Origin: Rhodopseudomonas_A palustris_F | Lineage (GTDB): Bacteria; Pseudomonadota; Alphaproteobacteria; Rhizobiales; Xanthobacteraceae | Direction: 5' to 3' | DNA: 64,000 nucleotides | Assembly (NCBI RefSeq): GCF_000013745.1 | Contig: NC_007925.1 | Coordinates: 2,914,001 to 2,978,000, forward strand | Shown here: positions 8,425-17,368 of the stretch, in pieces | Layout of the letters: the number at the start of each line of letters is the position of its first letter | Numbering within the stretch: the first letter of the stretch is position 1 | Position numbers and translations under genes: made by a program | The notes under the pieces: model-generated | What the model saw: the letters and a program-made list of their open reading frames with translations, nothing else | What the model was told of the DNA's origin: nothing | Databases searched by the model: none

Positions 8425-8575
8425 GCGGCAGTGTGCCCCGGACGCAGTGCACCGCGCCGCGCTTGCGGCGTGGTGCGTTGCGAGCCGGGGCCGTTACGGA
8501 CCGCAGCGCTTGGAACGGTCCCGGTTCTGCGGCGCAGCGCCAAGGGCGCTGCTCCGCGCCCGGGACACGAGGCCT
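8425..8575. repeat. Palindromic intergenic repeat (REP-like), two hairpins
   Basis: The region between the CoA-binding and echA genes contains a long imperfect inverted repeat. The left arm runs GCCCCGGACGCAGTGCACC and the right arm, ending near 8490, is its near complement GGTGCGTTGCGAGCCGGGG. A second GGTCCCGG/CCGGGAC pair flanks a GC-rich core at about 8516-8575. Similar CCCCGGACGCAGTG elements are, from memory, dispersed through Bradyrhizobium and Rhodopseudomonas genomes. Confidence 0.5.
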
Positions 8576-8626
8576 CGGTCAAAATCGAACGCCGTAGTTC
8601 GATGCGTTGCCGTCTGCTGACCTGCC

Positions 8627-9454
8627 TCACCGGTCCTTCCAGACCGGGGGGCGCTTGTCGATGAAGGCGCGGATGCCCTCGTCGGCGTCTTCCGACATCA
8701 GGTTCTCGGTCATCACCTGCGCCGCAAATTGGTAGGCGTCGGCCAGGCTCATCTCGGCCTGGCGATAGAACGCCGCCTTGCCGATTTTGAGGGTGTGGGC
8801 GGATTTGCGGGCGATGCTGCGGCCGAGTGCGATCGCGGCGTCGCGCTCTTGCCCGACCGCCACCACGCGATTGATCAAGCCCATCTCGCGGGCCGCCTGC
8901 GCGGGGACCATCTCGCCGGTCAGCAGCATTTCCATCGCGTGCTTGGGCGCCACGTTGCGCGACAGCGCCACCATCGGGGTCGAACAGAACAGCCCGATGT
9001 CGACGCCGGGGGTGGCGAATGCCGCCTTCTCGGATGCCACCGCGAGGTCGCAGCTCGCCACCAATTGGCAGCCGGCGGCGGTCGCGACGCCTTGCACCGC
9101 GGCGATCACCGGCTTCGGCAGGGTGACGATCGACTGCATCATCGCGCTGCAGGCGGTCATCAGCCGGGCGAAGCAAGCCTGGCCCTGGTCGGGATCGGCG
9201 CGATGCCCGGTGATTTCCTTAAGGTCGTGTCCAGCGCAGAACGCCGGGCCGTTGGCGGCGATCACCACCACGCGCACGCCATCGTCACGCGCGATCGAGT
9301 CGAGCGCCGCCTGCAATTCGACGATCAGGTCTTTCGACAGGCTGTTGCGTTGCGCCGGCCGATTGAGCGTCAGCACGGCGAGTCCGCCGTCGATGGTCTC
9401 TCGCAACAGGATCGGCGGGTGCGGCGGCGCGACGTAGGCGTGCTGTGCTGTCAT
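8627..9454 (-). CDS. Enoyl-CoA hydratase/isomerase family protein
   Basis: A 275-residue crotonase-fold protein. Seen: LTLNRPAQRNSLS near residue 30, the oxyanion-hole region FCAGHDLKEI near 72, and the second oxyanion segment AAVQGVATAAGCQLVASCDLAVAS near 120. The residue usually acting as the second catalytic glutamate falls in the TPGVDIGLFCS segment, where the expected glutamate is absent. It may therefore be an isomerase or thioesterase-like crotonase, not a classical hydratase. Start ATG 9452-9454. It is divergent from a hotdog thioesterase with 75 bp between the starts, suggesting shared regulation in acyl-CoA metabolism. Confidence 0.82.
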   Translation of the reverse strand: MTAQHAYVAPPHPPILLRETIDGGLAVLTLNRPAQRNSLSKDLIVELQAALDSIARDDGVRVVVIAANGPAFCAGHDLKEITGHRADPDQGQACFARLMTACSAMMQSIVTLPKPVIAAVQGVATAAGCQLVASCDLAVASEKAAFATPGVDIGLFCSTPMVALSRNVAPKHAMEMLLTGEMVPAQAAREMGLINRVVAVGQERDAAIALGRSIARKSAHTLKIGKAAFYRQAEMSLADAYQFAAQVMTENLMSEDADEGIRAFIDKRPPVWKDR

Positions 9455-9529
9455 CGAAAATCCGGGGCTGGGAACGAGCGTCACGTTAATGTAACAGACC
9501 AGGGAGCGCGTGAGCAGGGCGGGGACGGC

Positions 9530-9961
9530 ATGGCTAAGGCGAAGATGAACGTAACGGAACTCGAGAGCTTCTTGCATCTCGAATTTCCACAAGCCTTCAA
9601 CAACGACGATATCAGCATCGAAAGCGCCGACGGCGCAACCAGCCTGCTGCGGCAGCGCTACAGCGAGCGGATGCTGCGGCCCGGCGGAACGGTGTCGGGG
9701 CCGACGCTGATGGCGCTGGCCGACTTCGCCATGTATGTCGTGCTGCTGTCGGCGATCGGGCCGGTCGGTCTCGCCGTCACCACCAATCTCAACATCAATT
9801 TTCTCCGCAAGGGGCTGCCCGGGCAAGACGTGCTGGCACAAGCGCGGCTGTTGAAGCTCGGCAAGCGGCTGGCGGTCGGCGAGGTGGTGCTGCTGTCGGG
9901 CACCTCGCCCGATCCGATCGCCCACGTCACATCCACCTATTCCATTCCGATCACTGACTGA
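9530..9961 (+). CDS. PaaI-type hotdog thioesterase
   Basis: A 143-residue single hotdog domain. The family core is visible: RPGGTVSGPTLMALADFAMY near residues 50-70, with the conserved SGP and Asp of PaaI-like acyl-CoA thioesterases, then AVTTNLNINFLRKG and a final beta strand. These enzymes hydrolyse acyl- or aryl-CoA. The start ATG 9530-9532 follows GGGGACGG; an alternative start is the Met at 9545. It is divergent from the enoyl-CoA hydratase-like gene. Confidence 0.8.
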   Translation: MAKAKMNVTELESFLHLEFPQAFNNDDISIESADGATSLLRQRYSERMLRPGGTVSGPTLMALADFAMYVVLLSAIGPVGLAVTTNLNINFLRKGLPGQDVLAQARLLKLGKRLAVGEVVLLSGTSPDPIAHVTSTYSIPITD

Positions 9962-10030
9962 TTTCGAAGGTAATATAGAACCATAATTATAACGCCTTGT
10001 TTCACAAGGATAAAACGACCGTCGCGGGGA

Positions 10031-10058
10031 TTGACGGGGGCGGGGCGGTTCATCTAAA
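10031..10058 (+). promoter_or_regulatory. Candidate promoter of rplM-rpsI
   Basis: TTGACG (10031-10036) is followed after 16 bp by TCTAAA (10053-10058), about 60 bp before the rplM start. This is the best sigma-70-like pair in the leader. A short AT-rich stretch at 9970-9995 is an alternative. Confidence 0.4.
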
Positions 10059-10116
10059 AGCACCGCAGTCCGGTGCGATTGCGCGCCGAATGTCCCCTTT
10101 TCACGGAAATTCTCAC

Positions 10117-10581
10117 ATGAAGACGTTTTCGGCTAAGCCGGCCGAGGTCACCAAGAAGTGGATCGTGATCGATGCCACGGGCCTGGTGGTTGGCCGGCTC
10201 GCGACGCTGGTGGCCAATCGGCTGCGCGGCAAGCACCTTCCGACCTACACCCCGCACGTCGATTGCGGCGACCATGTCATTATCGTCAACGCCGCCAAGG
10301 TGGTGCTGACCGGCCGCAAGCGCGAGAACAAGGTGTATTATCACCACACCGGGTTCATCGGCGGCATCAAGGAACGCACCGCGAAGTCGATCCTTGAGGG
10401 TCGGTTCCCGGAGCGCGTCGTCGAGAAGGCGATCGAGCGCATGATTCCGCGCGGCCCGCTCGGCCGCATGCAGATGGGCAATCTGCGGGTCTATGGCGGT
10501 CCCGACCATCCGCACGAAGCCCAGCAACCCGAACCGCTCAACGTCGCCGTGATGAACCGCAAGAACATGAGGGCCGCATAA
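10117..10581 (+). CDS. rplM: 50S ribosomal protein L13
   Basis: 154 residues, the normal length for bacterial L13. Recognised by MKTFSAKPAEVTKKW at the N-terminus, VVGRLATLVANRLRGK, the FIGGIKERTAK segment and the conserved GPLGRMQMGNLRVY near the C-terminus. It is a structural 23S rRNA-binding protein of the large subunit. rpsI follows 1 bp after its stop, the standard rplM-rpsI operon. Confidence 0.97.
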   Translation: MKTFSAKPAEVTKKWIVIDATGLVVGRLATLVANRLRGKHLPTYTPHVDCGDHVIIVNAAKVVLTGRKRENKVYYHHTGFIGGIKERTAKSILEGRFPERVVEKAIERMIPRGPLGRMQMGNLRVYGGPDHPHEAQQPEPLNVAVMNRKNMRAA

Positions 10582-10582
10582 G

Positions 10583-11068
10583 ATGTCCGATACCATGCAG
10601 TCCCTGCAGTCCCTCGAAGAGTTGGGCTCGCTGAAGGTCGCGGCACCCGACGCGCCGAAATACGAGAAGAAGGTCGACAAGTTCGGTCGCGCCTACGCCA
10701 CCGGCAAGCGCAAGGACGCGGTCGCCCGCGTCTGGATCAAGCCCGGCGCCGGCAAGATCATGGTCAATGCCCGCGAGGTCGAAGTGTATTTCGCCCGCCC
10801 GGTGCTGCGGATGTTGATCCAGCAGCCGCTGTTGGCCGCGGCCCGTGCCGGCCAATACGACGTGATCTGCACCGTCGCCGGCGGCGGCCTGTCCGGCCAG
10901 GCCGGCGCAGTTCGCCACGGCCTCTCCAAGGCGCTGACCTATTTCGAGCCGGATCTGCGCGGCGTGCTGAAGAAGGGCGGCTTCCTGACCCGCGACTCGC
11001 GCGTCGTCGAGCGCAAGAAGTACGGCCGCGCCAAAGCGCGTCGTTCGTTCCAGTTCTCGAAGCGCTGA
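10583..11068 (+). CDS. rpsI: 30S ribosomal protein S9
   Basis: 161 residues. The N-terminal ~35 residues are an acidic extension typical of alphaproteobacterial S9. The canonical core starts at YATGKRKDAVARVWIKPG and runs through GGGLSGQAGAVRHGLSKAL to the basic tail ending FQFSKR, which contacts the P-site tRNA. It is co-transcribed with rplM and followed by an intrinsic terminator. Confidence 0.97.
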   Translation: MSDTMQSLQSLEELGSLKVAAPDAPKYEKKVDKFGRAYATGKRKDAVARVWIKPGAGKIMVNAREVEVYFARPVLRMLIQQPLLAAARAGQYDVICTVAGGGLSGQAGAVRHGLSKALTYFEPDLRGVLKKGGFLTRDSRVVERKKYGRAKARRSFQFSKR

Positions 11069-11108
11069 TCGCATTCGACCGCCTTCGCAGTTGGCGAAGT
11101 TGCAATCT

Positions 11109-11137
11109 CAAAAGGCGCCTTCGGGCGCCTTTTTTTC
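11109..11137 (+). terminator. Rho-independent terminator of rplM-rpsI
   Basis: The stem AAAGGCGCC / GGCGCCTTT with a TTCG loop is followed by a run of T, 41 bp after the rpsI stop. A tetraloop plus U-tract makes this a strong intrinsic terminator. Confidence 0.9.
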
Positions 11138-11298
11138 TGCCAATTGGGTCGCCGGGATCGGTTGCGAACCATTGGCGGGGGTTGTTCACAAAACGCCGTT
11201 GAACTGCGTCGATTTTTCGTGAAACTTTGCCCCCGCGTCCAAACGCGATTTCAACTTCGGCTTCTTACCGTCAAGCCACGCGCAATTCCGGTGGCCCC

Positions 11299-12531
11299 AT
11301 GTCTCTCGATATTTCCACGCTTTATCTCGTCGCGACGCTGCTCGCCGCGTTGCTCGGCGGAATGCTGATGTATTTCGGCAAGCAGGAGAATATCGCCGCG
11401 CTGGATTGGTGGGGTTATGCCTATCTGCTCGGCGCCACCGACGTCGCGTTGTGGGCGCTGGCCAGTCCGGCGCTGCCGGAGACTTTTGCGCAGGCGATCC
11501 ATGCGCTGGGCTTCATCGCTTGCGGCATGGTGTGGAATGCGGCTCGCGTGTTCCACGGCGCCAAGCCGAATTGGCCCGGCCTGTTGCTCGGCGCGCTGGC
11601 CTGGGTGGCGGCGACCGTCAGCTTGCCGCCTGACGCGGTCGCGCTGCGCATGACGCTCGGCGCCGGCATCGTTGCGATCTATGCCGGGCTGACCGCGGCG
11701 CAACTCGGCAGCGAGCGTCGCAAGGCGGTGCAGCGTCGCTGGCCGGCGATCCTCGTGCCGCTGCTGCATGGCGGCGTGCTGATGGCGCCGATCCTGTTGG
11801 CCGACCTGCTGACGCCGGCGGGGCGCCCGATCACCAGCAACGTCTGGGTGACGATCTTCGCCATCGAGCTGGTGCTGTATGCGGTCGGCACGGTGTTCGT
11901 GATCTTCATGCTGGTGTCGGAGCGCACCGTGCGGGCGCACAAGACCGCGGCCGCGATCGACCCGTTGACCGGGATGTTCAATCGCCGCGGCTTTTCCGAG
12001 GCCACCACGCGGATGATCGCACGCGAGGCCGACGCCGGACGGCCGGTCACGGTGATGATTTTCGACATCGACTTTTTCAAGTCGATCAACGACCGCTTCG
12101 GCCATCCCGCCGGCGACGAATTGCTGAAACTGTTTGCCACCCTGGTCACCAACACGCTGCGCATCAGCGACCTCTCGGGCCGGATCGGCGGCGAAGAGTT
12201 CGCAGCTCTGCTGCCGTGCTCGATGGACGAAGCGCTGGTCGCCGCCGAGCGGGTCCGCGAGGCGTTCGAAACCTGCGGCATCGTGGTCGACGACGCGCCG
12301 GTCGAAACCACCGTCAGCATCGGCGTCGCCGGCGGACCGCCGCGCACCGAGCTCGAGGTGCTGCTGGCGGCGGCCGATACTGCGCTGTATCAGGCCAAGC
12401 GCGGCGGCCGTAACCGCGTCGAGGCGGCGATGGAACAGCCGCTGGTGCCGGAGCTGGGGCGGCGCAAGTCGGTCGTCGCCGTCAAATCCCCGGCGCTGCC
12501 GCGTCAGGTCGGGCTGGCCGGCGCCGCGTAA
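11299..12531 (+). CDS. Membrane-bound diguanylate cyclase (GGDEF)
   Basis: A 410-residue protein. Residues 1-210 form about six membrane helices with a short cytoplasmic tail. The GGDEF domain spans about residues 215-375. It includes DPLTGMFNRRGF, the substrate-binding FDIDFFKSINDRFGH, the active-site GGEEF (297-301) and the inhibitory I-site RISD (288-291), so both catalysis and product inhibition look intact. It makes cyclic di-GMP from two GTP. The N-terminal membrane sensor ligand is unknown. A basic, Pro-containing tail of about 35 residues follows. The start ATG 11299 gives a first helix directly after the N-terminus. Confidence 0.9.
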   Translation: MSLDISTLYLVATLLAALLGGMLMYFGKQENIAALDWWGYAYLLGATDVALWALASPALPETFAQAIHALGFIACGMVWNAARVFHGAKPNWPGLLLGALAWVAATVSLPPDAVALRMTLGAGIVAIYAGLTAAQLGSERRKAVQRRWPAILVPLLHGGVLMAPILLADLLTPAGRPITSNVWVTIFAIELVLYAVGTVFVIFMLVSERTVRAHKTAAAIDPLTGMFNRRGFSEATTRMIAREADAGRPVTVMIFDIDFFKSINDRFGHPAGDELLKLFATLVTNTLRISDLSGRIGGEEFAALLPCSMDEALVAAERVREAFETCGIVVDDAPVETTVSIGVAGGPPRTELEVLLAAADTALYQAKRGGRNRVEAAMEQPLVPELGRRKSVVAVKSPALPRQVGLAGAA

Positions 12532-12635
12532 GGCGCGGGCCGCGCGGCAAGCACAGCCGCCGCGCCGCGGGCGGGCTTCAACCCCAGCCAAGGTTGGGCT
12601 AGAGAGGTTCAGCCTCACTCAGCTTTGGAGCCCAC

Positions 12636-12938
12636 ATGATCACCGAAATCGCCCAGCTCGACATCAAGCCCGGTTCGGAAGCCGATTTCGAAGCCGCGGT
12701 GGCCAAGGCGCGCGCCGCGTTCGGCCGCTCCAAGGGGTTTCACGGCTTCGAACTGCATCGCTCGGTGGAGAAGCCGCAGCGCTATCGGCTGATGGTGAAG
12801 TGGCAAACGCTGGAGAACCACACCGTGGATTTCCGCGGCTCGGAGAGCTTTGCCGAATGGCGCGGCCTGGTCGGGCCGTTTTTCGCCTCGCCCCCCGAAG
12901 TCGAACACACCGAGACGGTGCTGAGCTCGGCCGTCTGA
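12636..12938 (+). CDS. Antibiotic biosynthesis monooxygenase (ABM) domain protein
   Basis: A 100-residue single dimeric alpha/beta-barrel ABM domain. Seen: MITEIAQLDIKPGSEADFEAA, the RSKGFHGFELHRSVEKPQRY core and the WRGLVGPFFASPPEVEHTE C-terminus. Family members include small heme- or quinol-acting monooxygenases, but many have unknown roles. It stands alone, and its stop abuts the stop of the convergent AI-2E-type permease (12938/12939). Confidence 0.8.
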   Translation: MITEIAQLDIKPGSEADFEAAVAKARAAFGRSKGFHGFELHRSVEKPQRYRLMVKWQTLENHTVDFRGSESFAEWRGLVGPFFASPPEVEHTETVLSSAV

Positions 12939-14045
12939 TCAGCCGACGACGGCCGCGCCGTGCTCGGCGCTGTCGTCGCTCAGGTGATTCATCACCACCT
13001 TGGCGATCGCCATCAGCGGCAGCGCCAGCGCCAGACCCCACAGCCCGAACACGATGCCGAGCAGGATCTGCGTCGCGAACAGCGTGCCGGGCGGAATGTC
13101 GATCGCCTGCTGCTGGATCAGCGGCGTCAGCAAGTAGCTTTCCATGGCATGGACGGCGAGGAACAGCGCAAAGGCGCTGGCCACCGCGACCCAGCCCGAC
13201 GCCAGCGACGCCAGCACGATGATCAGCCCGCCGAGCAGCGCGCCGATGGTCGGGATGAAGGCCAGCAATCCGGCCTGGATGCCGAGAATGAAGGCGCCGG
13301 GAATGCCGATGATGGTGAGGCCGATCGAGGTCACCGCGAACACCGCCGCCATGGTGATCATCTGCGCCAGCAGCCAGCGCTTCAGCATCTCGCCGATGGC
13401 CGTGACGATCTCGGTCGCCTTCAGCCGGTAGCGCGCCGGCACGCTGCGCAATAGGCCCTTGCGATAGATCGCCGGCTGCGCGCCGAAACACAGGCCTAAG
13501 AAGATCACGATGAAGAAGTTGCCGACCGCGCCGATGGTGCCGAGAATGAGCTTCAAGGTCTGACTGACGATCGCGCCACCGCCCGAGGCGATGGCGCCGG
13601 CGCTCGGCAGATTGCGCGGCTGCGCCGCGGTGCCCGGGGGCTCCGGCGTGCCGAGGTCGAGGAAGCTGGTGTCGACGCCGTGCTCGTCGAGGAAGCTCTT
13701 CACATTGACGATTTGCGATTTGATGGTGTTGCTGAGCGACGCGGCCTGATCGGCGATGGTGCTGCCGCCCAGCACCAGCACGCCGGCGAACAGCCCGGTC
13801 AGCAGCACGCAGACCAGGGTCATCCGCAGCCCGTGGCCGCCGCCGACCAGGCGGCCGAGCAATTCGCTGACGGCGTTGAGAAACACCCCGAACAGAATGC
13901 CGGCGAAGATCAGGAACAGCGTGGCGGCAAAATACCAGGCGAAGAACAGCAGACCGGCGAACACCACCGTCGTGCCGCCGCCGACGGCAATCGCCCACGC
14001 CAGATCATTGCGGGCCTGAACACGGTCTTCGGCGGAAGTTGTCAC
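12939..14045 (-). CDS. AI-2E transporter family (PerM/UPF0118) permease
   Basis: A 368-residue membrane protein of the PerM/AI-2E exporter family with about eight helices. The family architecture is visible: two or three helices, a roughly 100-residue soluble insert (about residues 95-190), then the conserved IPTIGALLGGL and the HAMESYLLTPLIQQQAI segment. The substrate is not predictable; some members act as sodium/proton antiporters, not AI-2 exporters. I chose the GTG at 14043-14045 because AAGGA lies just before it. A longer frame to 14120 adds an unlikely leader. Confidence 0.82.
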   Translation of the reverse strand: MTTSAEDRVQARNDLAWAIAVGGGTTVVFAGLLFFAWYFAATLFLIFAGILFGVFLNAVSELLGRLVGGGHGLRMTLVCVLLTGLFAGVLVLGGSTIADQAASLSNTIKSQIVNVKSFLDEHGVDTSFLDLGTPEPPGTAAQPRNLPSAGAIASGGGAIVSQTLKLILGTIGAVGNFFIVIFLGLCFGAQPAIYRKGLLRSVPARYRLKATEIVTAIGEMLKRWLLAQMITMAAVFAVTSIGLTIIGIPGAFILGIQAGLLAFIPTIGALLGGLIIVLASLASGWVAVASAFALFLAVHAMESYLLTPLIQQQAIDIPPGTLFATQILLGIVFGLWGLALALPLMAIAKVVMNHLSDDSAEHGAAVVG

Positions 14046-14326
14046 GGGCCATCCTTGTTTGAACGCGTCGTCTGAACGCGCAGTTGGCGGCACTCTTTCG
14101 TCTATTTCGCGCCAGAGCAAGCCGCCGGCGGCTCATTGCGGAGGGCGGCGCTGCTGGCAAGCACACATCGGCTGTTAACCATTCGCACACCACCCGGGGC
14201 TTCACCCCATTTTCGCCGCGATCGCGCTGCGGTATGGTCTTCGCCGGTGTGATGTGGGTCGCATCATGTTCGTGGCCGGAGGGGCGCCCAATAGGCGACC
14301 GGGCACAGGAATGGTATTTGGGGACT

Positions 14327-15265
14327 ATGGGGAATCGCGAGTCAGATTCGATCGGCCGCGCGGCGCGTGCCGTTGCCACCGTAGGCGCGTGCCTGATCCT
14401 GGCCAATTGTGCGTCGTCGGGCAAATTCGCCAGCAAGGTCGATCCGAAATACGGCGTCTCGGCGAGCCCGCGCGTGGTCGAGCCGGGCGAACCGGTGCCG
14501 AAGGGCGGCGGCACCTACCGGGTCGGCAAGCCCTATGTGGTCGGCGGCAAGATGTACGTGCCGGAAGAGAACCTGGCCTATCGCGAAGAGGGGCTGGCGT
14601 CCTGGTACGGTGACGATTTCCACGGCCGGCTGACCGCCAATGGCGAAGTGTTCGACATGGCGTCGTTGTCCGCGGCGCATCCGACGCTGCCGATGCCGTG
14701 CTACGCCCGCGTCACCAATCTGAAGAACGGCAAATCGTTGATCGTCCGCGTCAACGACCGCGGCCCGTATCACAGCAACCGGCTGATGGACGTCTCCAAC
14801 CGCGCCGCCGAATTGTTGGAATTCAAGAATCACGGCACCGCCCGGGTCCGGGTGGAATACGTCGCCCGCGCCCCGCTCGAGGGCTCCGACGACCGCCAAT
14901 TGATGGCGACGCTGCGCACCGGCGAGCCGGCGCCGTCGCCAGCCACCGTCCGGGTGGCGTCGGCGCGCGGCTTCGTGCCGGAAATGGCCGCGCCGAATCG
15001 CGCCTTGCGCGGCGACGTGCCGCTGCCGGAAGGCCGGCCCTATACGCTCGGCAACACTTCGGTCGACATGGCGTCGATCAGCGCGACCTCGGAGATGTCG
15101 GCGTCGCGCAGCCTGCGGTCGGGCCGCACGGTCGACAATCGCCACCAGGTGTCCTACCAGGTGCAAAGCAGCGAGCTGCCGCCCGCCGCCGCGCCGGTTG
15201 CGGCCTACGCGCCGACGGGCCGCGACGAGATCGGCAACATGATCTCGGGCCGGGGACTTTATTGA
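14327..15265 (+). CDS. rlpA: Septal ring lytic transglycosylase-like lipoprotein RlpA
   Basis: A 312-residue protein with a double-psi beta-barrel domain (about residues 85-180). It shows the RlpA signatures ASWYGDDFHGRLTANGE, the SLSAAHPTLPMPCYARVTNL core and VRVNDRGPYHSNRLMDVS. The Asp of VNDRGP and the upstream His match catalytic positions of RlpA-type lytic transglycosylases. The N-terminus has a signal peptide ending LILANC, a likely lipoprotein site, although Asn before the Cys is unusual. There is no SPOR domain; the C-terminal 130 residues are low-complexity. It precedes the D-Ala-D-Ala carboxypeptidase, so both act in peptidoglycan remodelling. Confidence 0.85.
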   Translation: MGNRESDSIGRAARAVATVGACLILANCASSGKFASKVDPKYGVSASPRVVEPGEPVPKGGGTYRVGKPYVVGGKMYVPEENLAYREEGLASWYGDDFHGRLTANGEVFDMASLSAAHPTLPMPCYARVTNLKNGKSLIVRVNDRGPYHSNRLMDVSNRAAELLEFKNHGTARVRVEYVARAPLEGSDDRQLMATLRTGEPAPSPATVRVASARGFVPEMAAPNRALRGDVPLPEGRPYTLGNTSVDMASISATSEMSASRSLRSGRTVDNRHQVSYQVQSSELPPAAAPVAAYAPTGRDEIGNMISGRGLY

Positions 15266-15417
15266 TTTCTTTCAAAGACTAAGCCAACATCGCTGATCTC
15301 GTCTGGCAAGATAGTCGCAAGCCTGCGGGCGGCCTTGTTCGGTGCATGCGATCGCCAGGCAGCTTGTGTTGTTCGGGCGGTTTGCAACTGTTAGAACGGC
15401 GCATTCAGGACATCCGC

Positions 15418-16674
15418 ATGGCCGTCTCGACCCCATCCTCTGGCAGCGTCCGGCCCGGCCTTGGGCGGCTTTGCCGTGTGTTGAGCGCCGCCGCCTTGGC
15501 GTTGGCCGTCGCGCTCGGCGGCATGGCGTTCGCCGCCAACAACAGCGTGCAGGGGGCCAAGAAGGACGACGGCGGCTATGATGTCGACGCGCCGACCGCG
15601 ATCCTGGTCGAGGCCTCCACCGGCAGCGTGCTGTACGAGAAGAACGCCGACGAGCTGCGTGCGCCGTCCAGCATGATGAAGCTGATGACCGTGGAACTGG
15701 TGTTCCGCGCGCTGCAGCAGGGCGACATCAAGCTCACCGATCAATATCAGGTCAGCGAAAACGCCTGGCGCAAGGGCGGCGCACCGGCCGGCAATTCGAC
15801 CATGTTCGCCGAAATCCACAGCCGAATCGCGGTCGAAGATCTGCTGCGCGGCGCCATCGTGCAGAGCGGCAACGACGCCTGCATGGTGTTCGCCGAAGCG
15901 CTCGGCGGCGGCGAACGCGGCTTCGCCGAGCTTCTGACCAAGCGCGCCCGCGAATTGGGCCTGGCCAAATCGACCTTCGCCAATTCCAACGGACTGCCGG
16001 ACCCCGGCAACAAGATGAGCGTGCGCGAGCTGGCGCGGCTCGCCCGTCACCTGATCCAGACCTATCCGGAGTTCTACAAGATCTTCGGCGAGCGCGAATT
16101 CACCTGGAACAAGATCCGCCAGACCAACCGCAATCCGCTTCTGACCATGCTGGACGGCGCCGACGGGCTGAAGACCGGCTACACCAAGGAGGGCGGCTAC
16201 GGCATGGTCGGCTCCGCGGTGCAGAACGGCATGCGTCTGATCGTGGTGATCAACGGCGTCGAGGACATCGACGATCGCGCCAGCGAAGCCAAGAAGCTGC
16301 TGGAATGGGGGTTCCGGAACTTCGAATCGCGCGCGCTGTTCAATCCGCAGGATGCGGTCGGCTACGCCAAGGTGTTCGGCGGCGAGAGCCGATCGGTCAA
16401 ACTCACCAGCACCGAGCCGGTGCGGGTGATGGTGCAGAAGAACGGCAGCGACAAGCTGATCGCGCGGATCGTCTACAGCGGCCCGGTGCGGGCGCCGATC
16501 GGGCCCGGTCAGCCGATCGGCGTCATCAAGGTCTGGCGCGGCGGCAATCTCGCCGTGGAAATGCCGTTGCAGGCGGCGGAGGCTGTCGCCACCGGGACCA
16601 CCATGCAGCGCGCGGTCGATGGCGCCAGCGAGTTGGTGATCGGACTGATCCGCGCCGGCGTAGAGAAGCTCTGA
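15418..16674 (+). CDS. dacA: D-alanyl-D-alanine carboxypeptidase (PBP5/DacA-type)
   Basis: A 418-residue penicillin-binding protein of the S11 peptidase family. It trims the terminal D-Ala from peptidoglycan pentapeptides in the periplasm. The signal peptide is about residues 18-40 (ending AFAA). The catalytic motifs are intact: SMMK (Ser85-Lys88), SGN (150-152) and KTG (252-254). A C-terminal beta-rich domain (PBP5_C) follows, ending in an amphipathic segment that likely anchors to the inner membrane. It heads the dacA-tmk-holB-metG-tatD-MBL block conserved in alphaproteobacteria. tmk starts 1 bp after its stop. Confidence 0.92.
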   Translation: MAVSTPSSGSVRPGLGRLCRVLSAAALALAVALGGMAFAANNSVQGAKKDDGGYDVDAPTAILVEASTGSVLYEKNADELRAPSSMMKLMTVELVFRALQQGDIKLTDQYQVSENAWRKGGAPAGNSTMFAEIHSRIAVEDLLRGAIVQSGNDACMVFAEALGGGERGFAELLTKRARELGLAKSTFANSNGLPDPGNKMSVRELARLARHLIQTYPEFYKIFGEREFTWNKIRQTNRNPLLTMLDGADGLKTGYTKEGGYGMVGSAVQNGMRLIVVINGVEDIDDRASEAKKLLEWGFRNFESRALFNPQDAVGYAKVFGGESRSVKLTSTEPVRVMVQKNGSDKLIARIVYSGPVRAPIGPGQPIGVIKVWRGGNLAVEMPLQAAEAVATGTTMQRAVDGASELVIGLIRAGVEKL

Positions 16675-16675
16675 G

Positions 16676-17368
16676 ATGGCTAAGGACACCCCGAACGGCG
16701 CCGCGACCCGCGGCCGGTTCATCACTTTCGAAGGCGGCGAGGGCGCCGGCAAGTCGACCCAGATCAAGCTGCTCGCCGAACGGCTCAACGCCGGCCGGAT
16801 CCGCTGCGTGCTGACCCGCGAACCCGGCGGCTCGCCGGGCGCCGAGATCATCCGGCACATGATCCTCTCGGGGATAGGGTCGCTGATCGGCGGCACCGAG
16901 GCCGAGACGCTGCTGTTTGCCGCCGCGCGCGACGATCACGTCCACACCGTGATCGAGCCGGCGCTGGCGCAGGGGTCTTGGGTGCTGTGCGATCGCTTCA
17001 CCGATTCCACTCGCGCCTATCAGGGCCAGATGGGCGCGGTGGCGCCGGCGCTGCTCAACGCGATGCAGCGGGTGACGATCGGCGATCTGAAGCCGGACCT
17101 GACGATCATTCTCGACGTGCCGGTGGAGATCGGCGTCAAGCGCGCCAGGCTGCGCCGCGGCGCTGCAGAGCCGGACCGTTTCGAAGCCGAGAGTCTGGAA
17201 TTTCATCGCAAGCTGCGCGAGGCCTACCGGCAGATCGCCGCCGACGAGCCGCAGCGCTGCGTGCTGATCGACGCCAATGCCAAGGTCAAGCCGGTCGCCG
17301 CCAAGGTGTGGGCCGCGGTACAGAAACGGCTGTTGTATTCCAAGGTCAGCGCAGTGCAGCACGCATGA
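16676..17368 (+). CDS. tmk: Thymidylate kinase
   Basis: 230 residues. It phosphorylates dTMP to dTDP. The P-loop GGEGAGKST is at residues 20-28. The substrate DR motif is in CDRFTDSTRAYQG, and the lid region carries Arg-rich LRRGAAEPDRFEAE. The N-terminal 14 residues are slightly longer than in E. coli Tmk. It overlaps holB by four bases (ATGA 17365-17368), indicating coupling. Confidence 0.95.
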   Translation: MAKDTPNGAATRGRFITFEGGEGAGKSTQIKLLAERLNAGRIRCVLTREPGGSPGAEIIRHMILSGIGSLIGGTEAETLLFAAARDDHVHTVIEPALAQGSWVLCDRFTDSTRAYQGQMGAVAPALLNAMQRVTIGDLKPDLTIILDVPVEIGVKRARLRRGAAEPDRFEAESLEFHRKLREAYRQIAADEPQRCVLIDANAKVKPVAAKVWAAVQKRLLYSKVSAVQHA

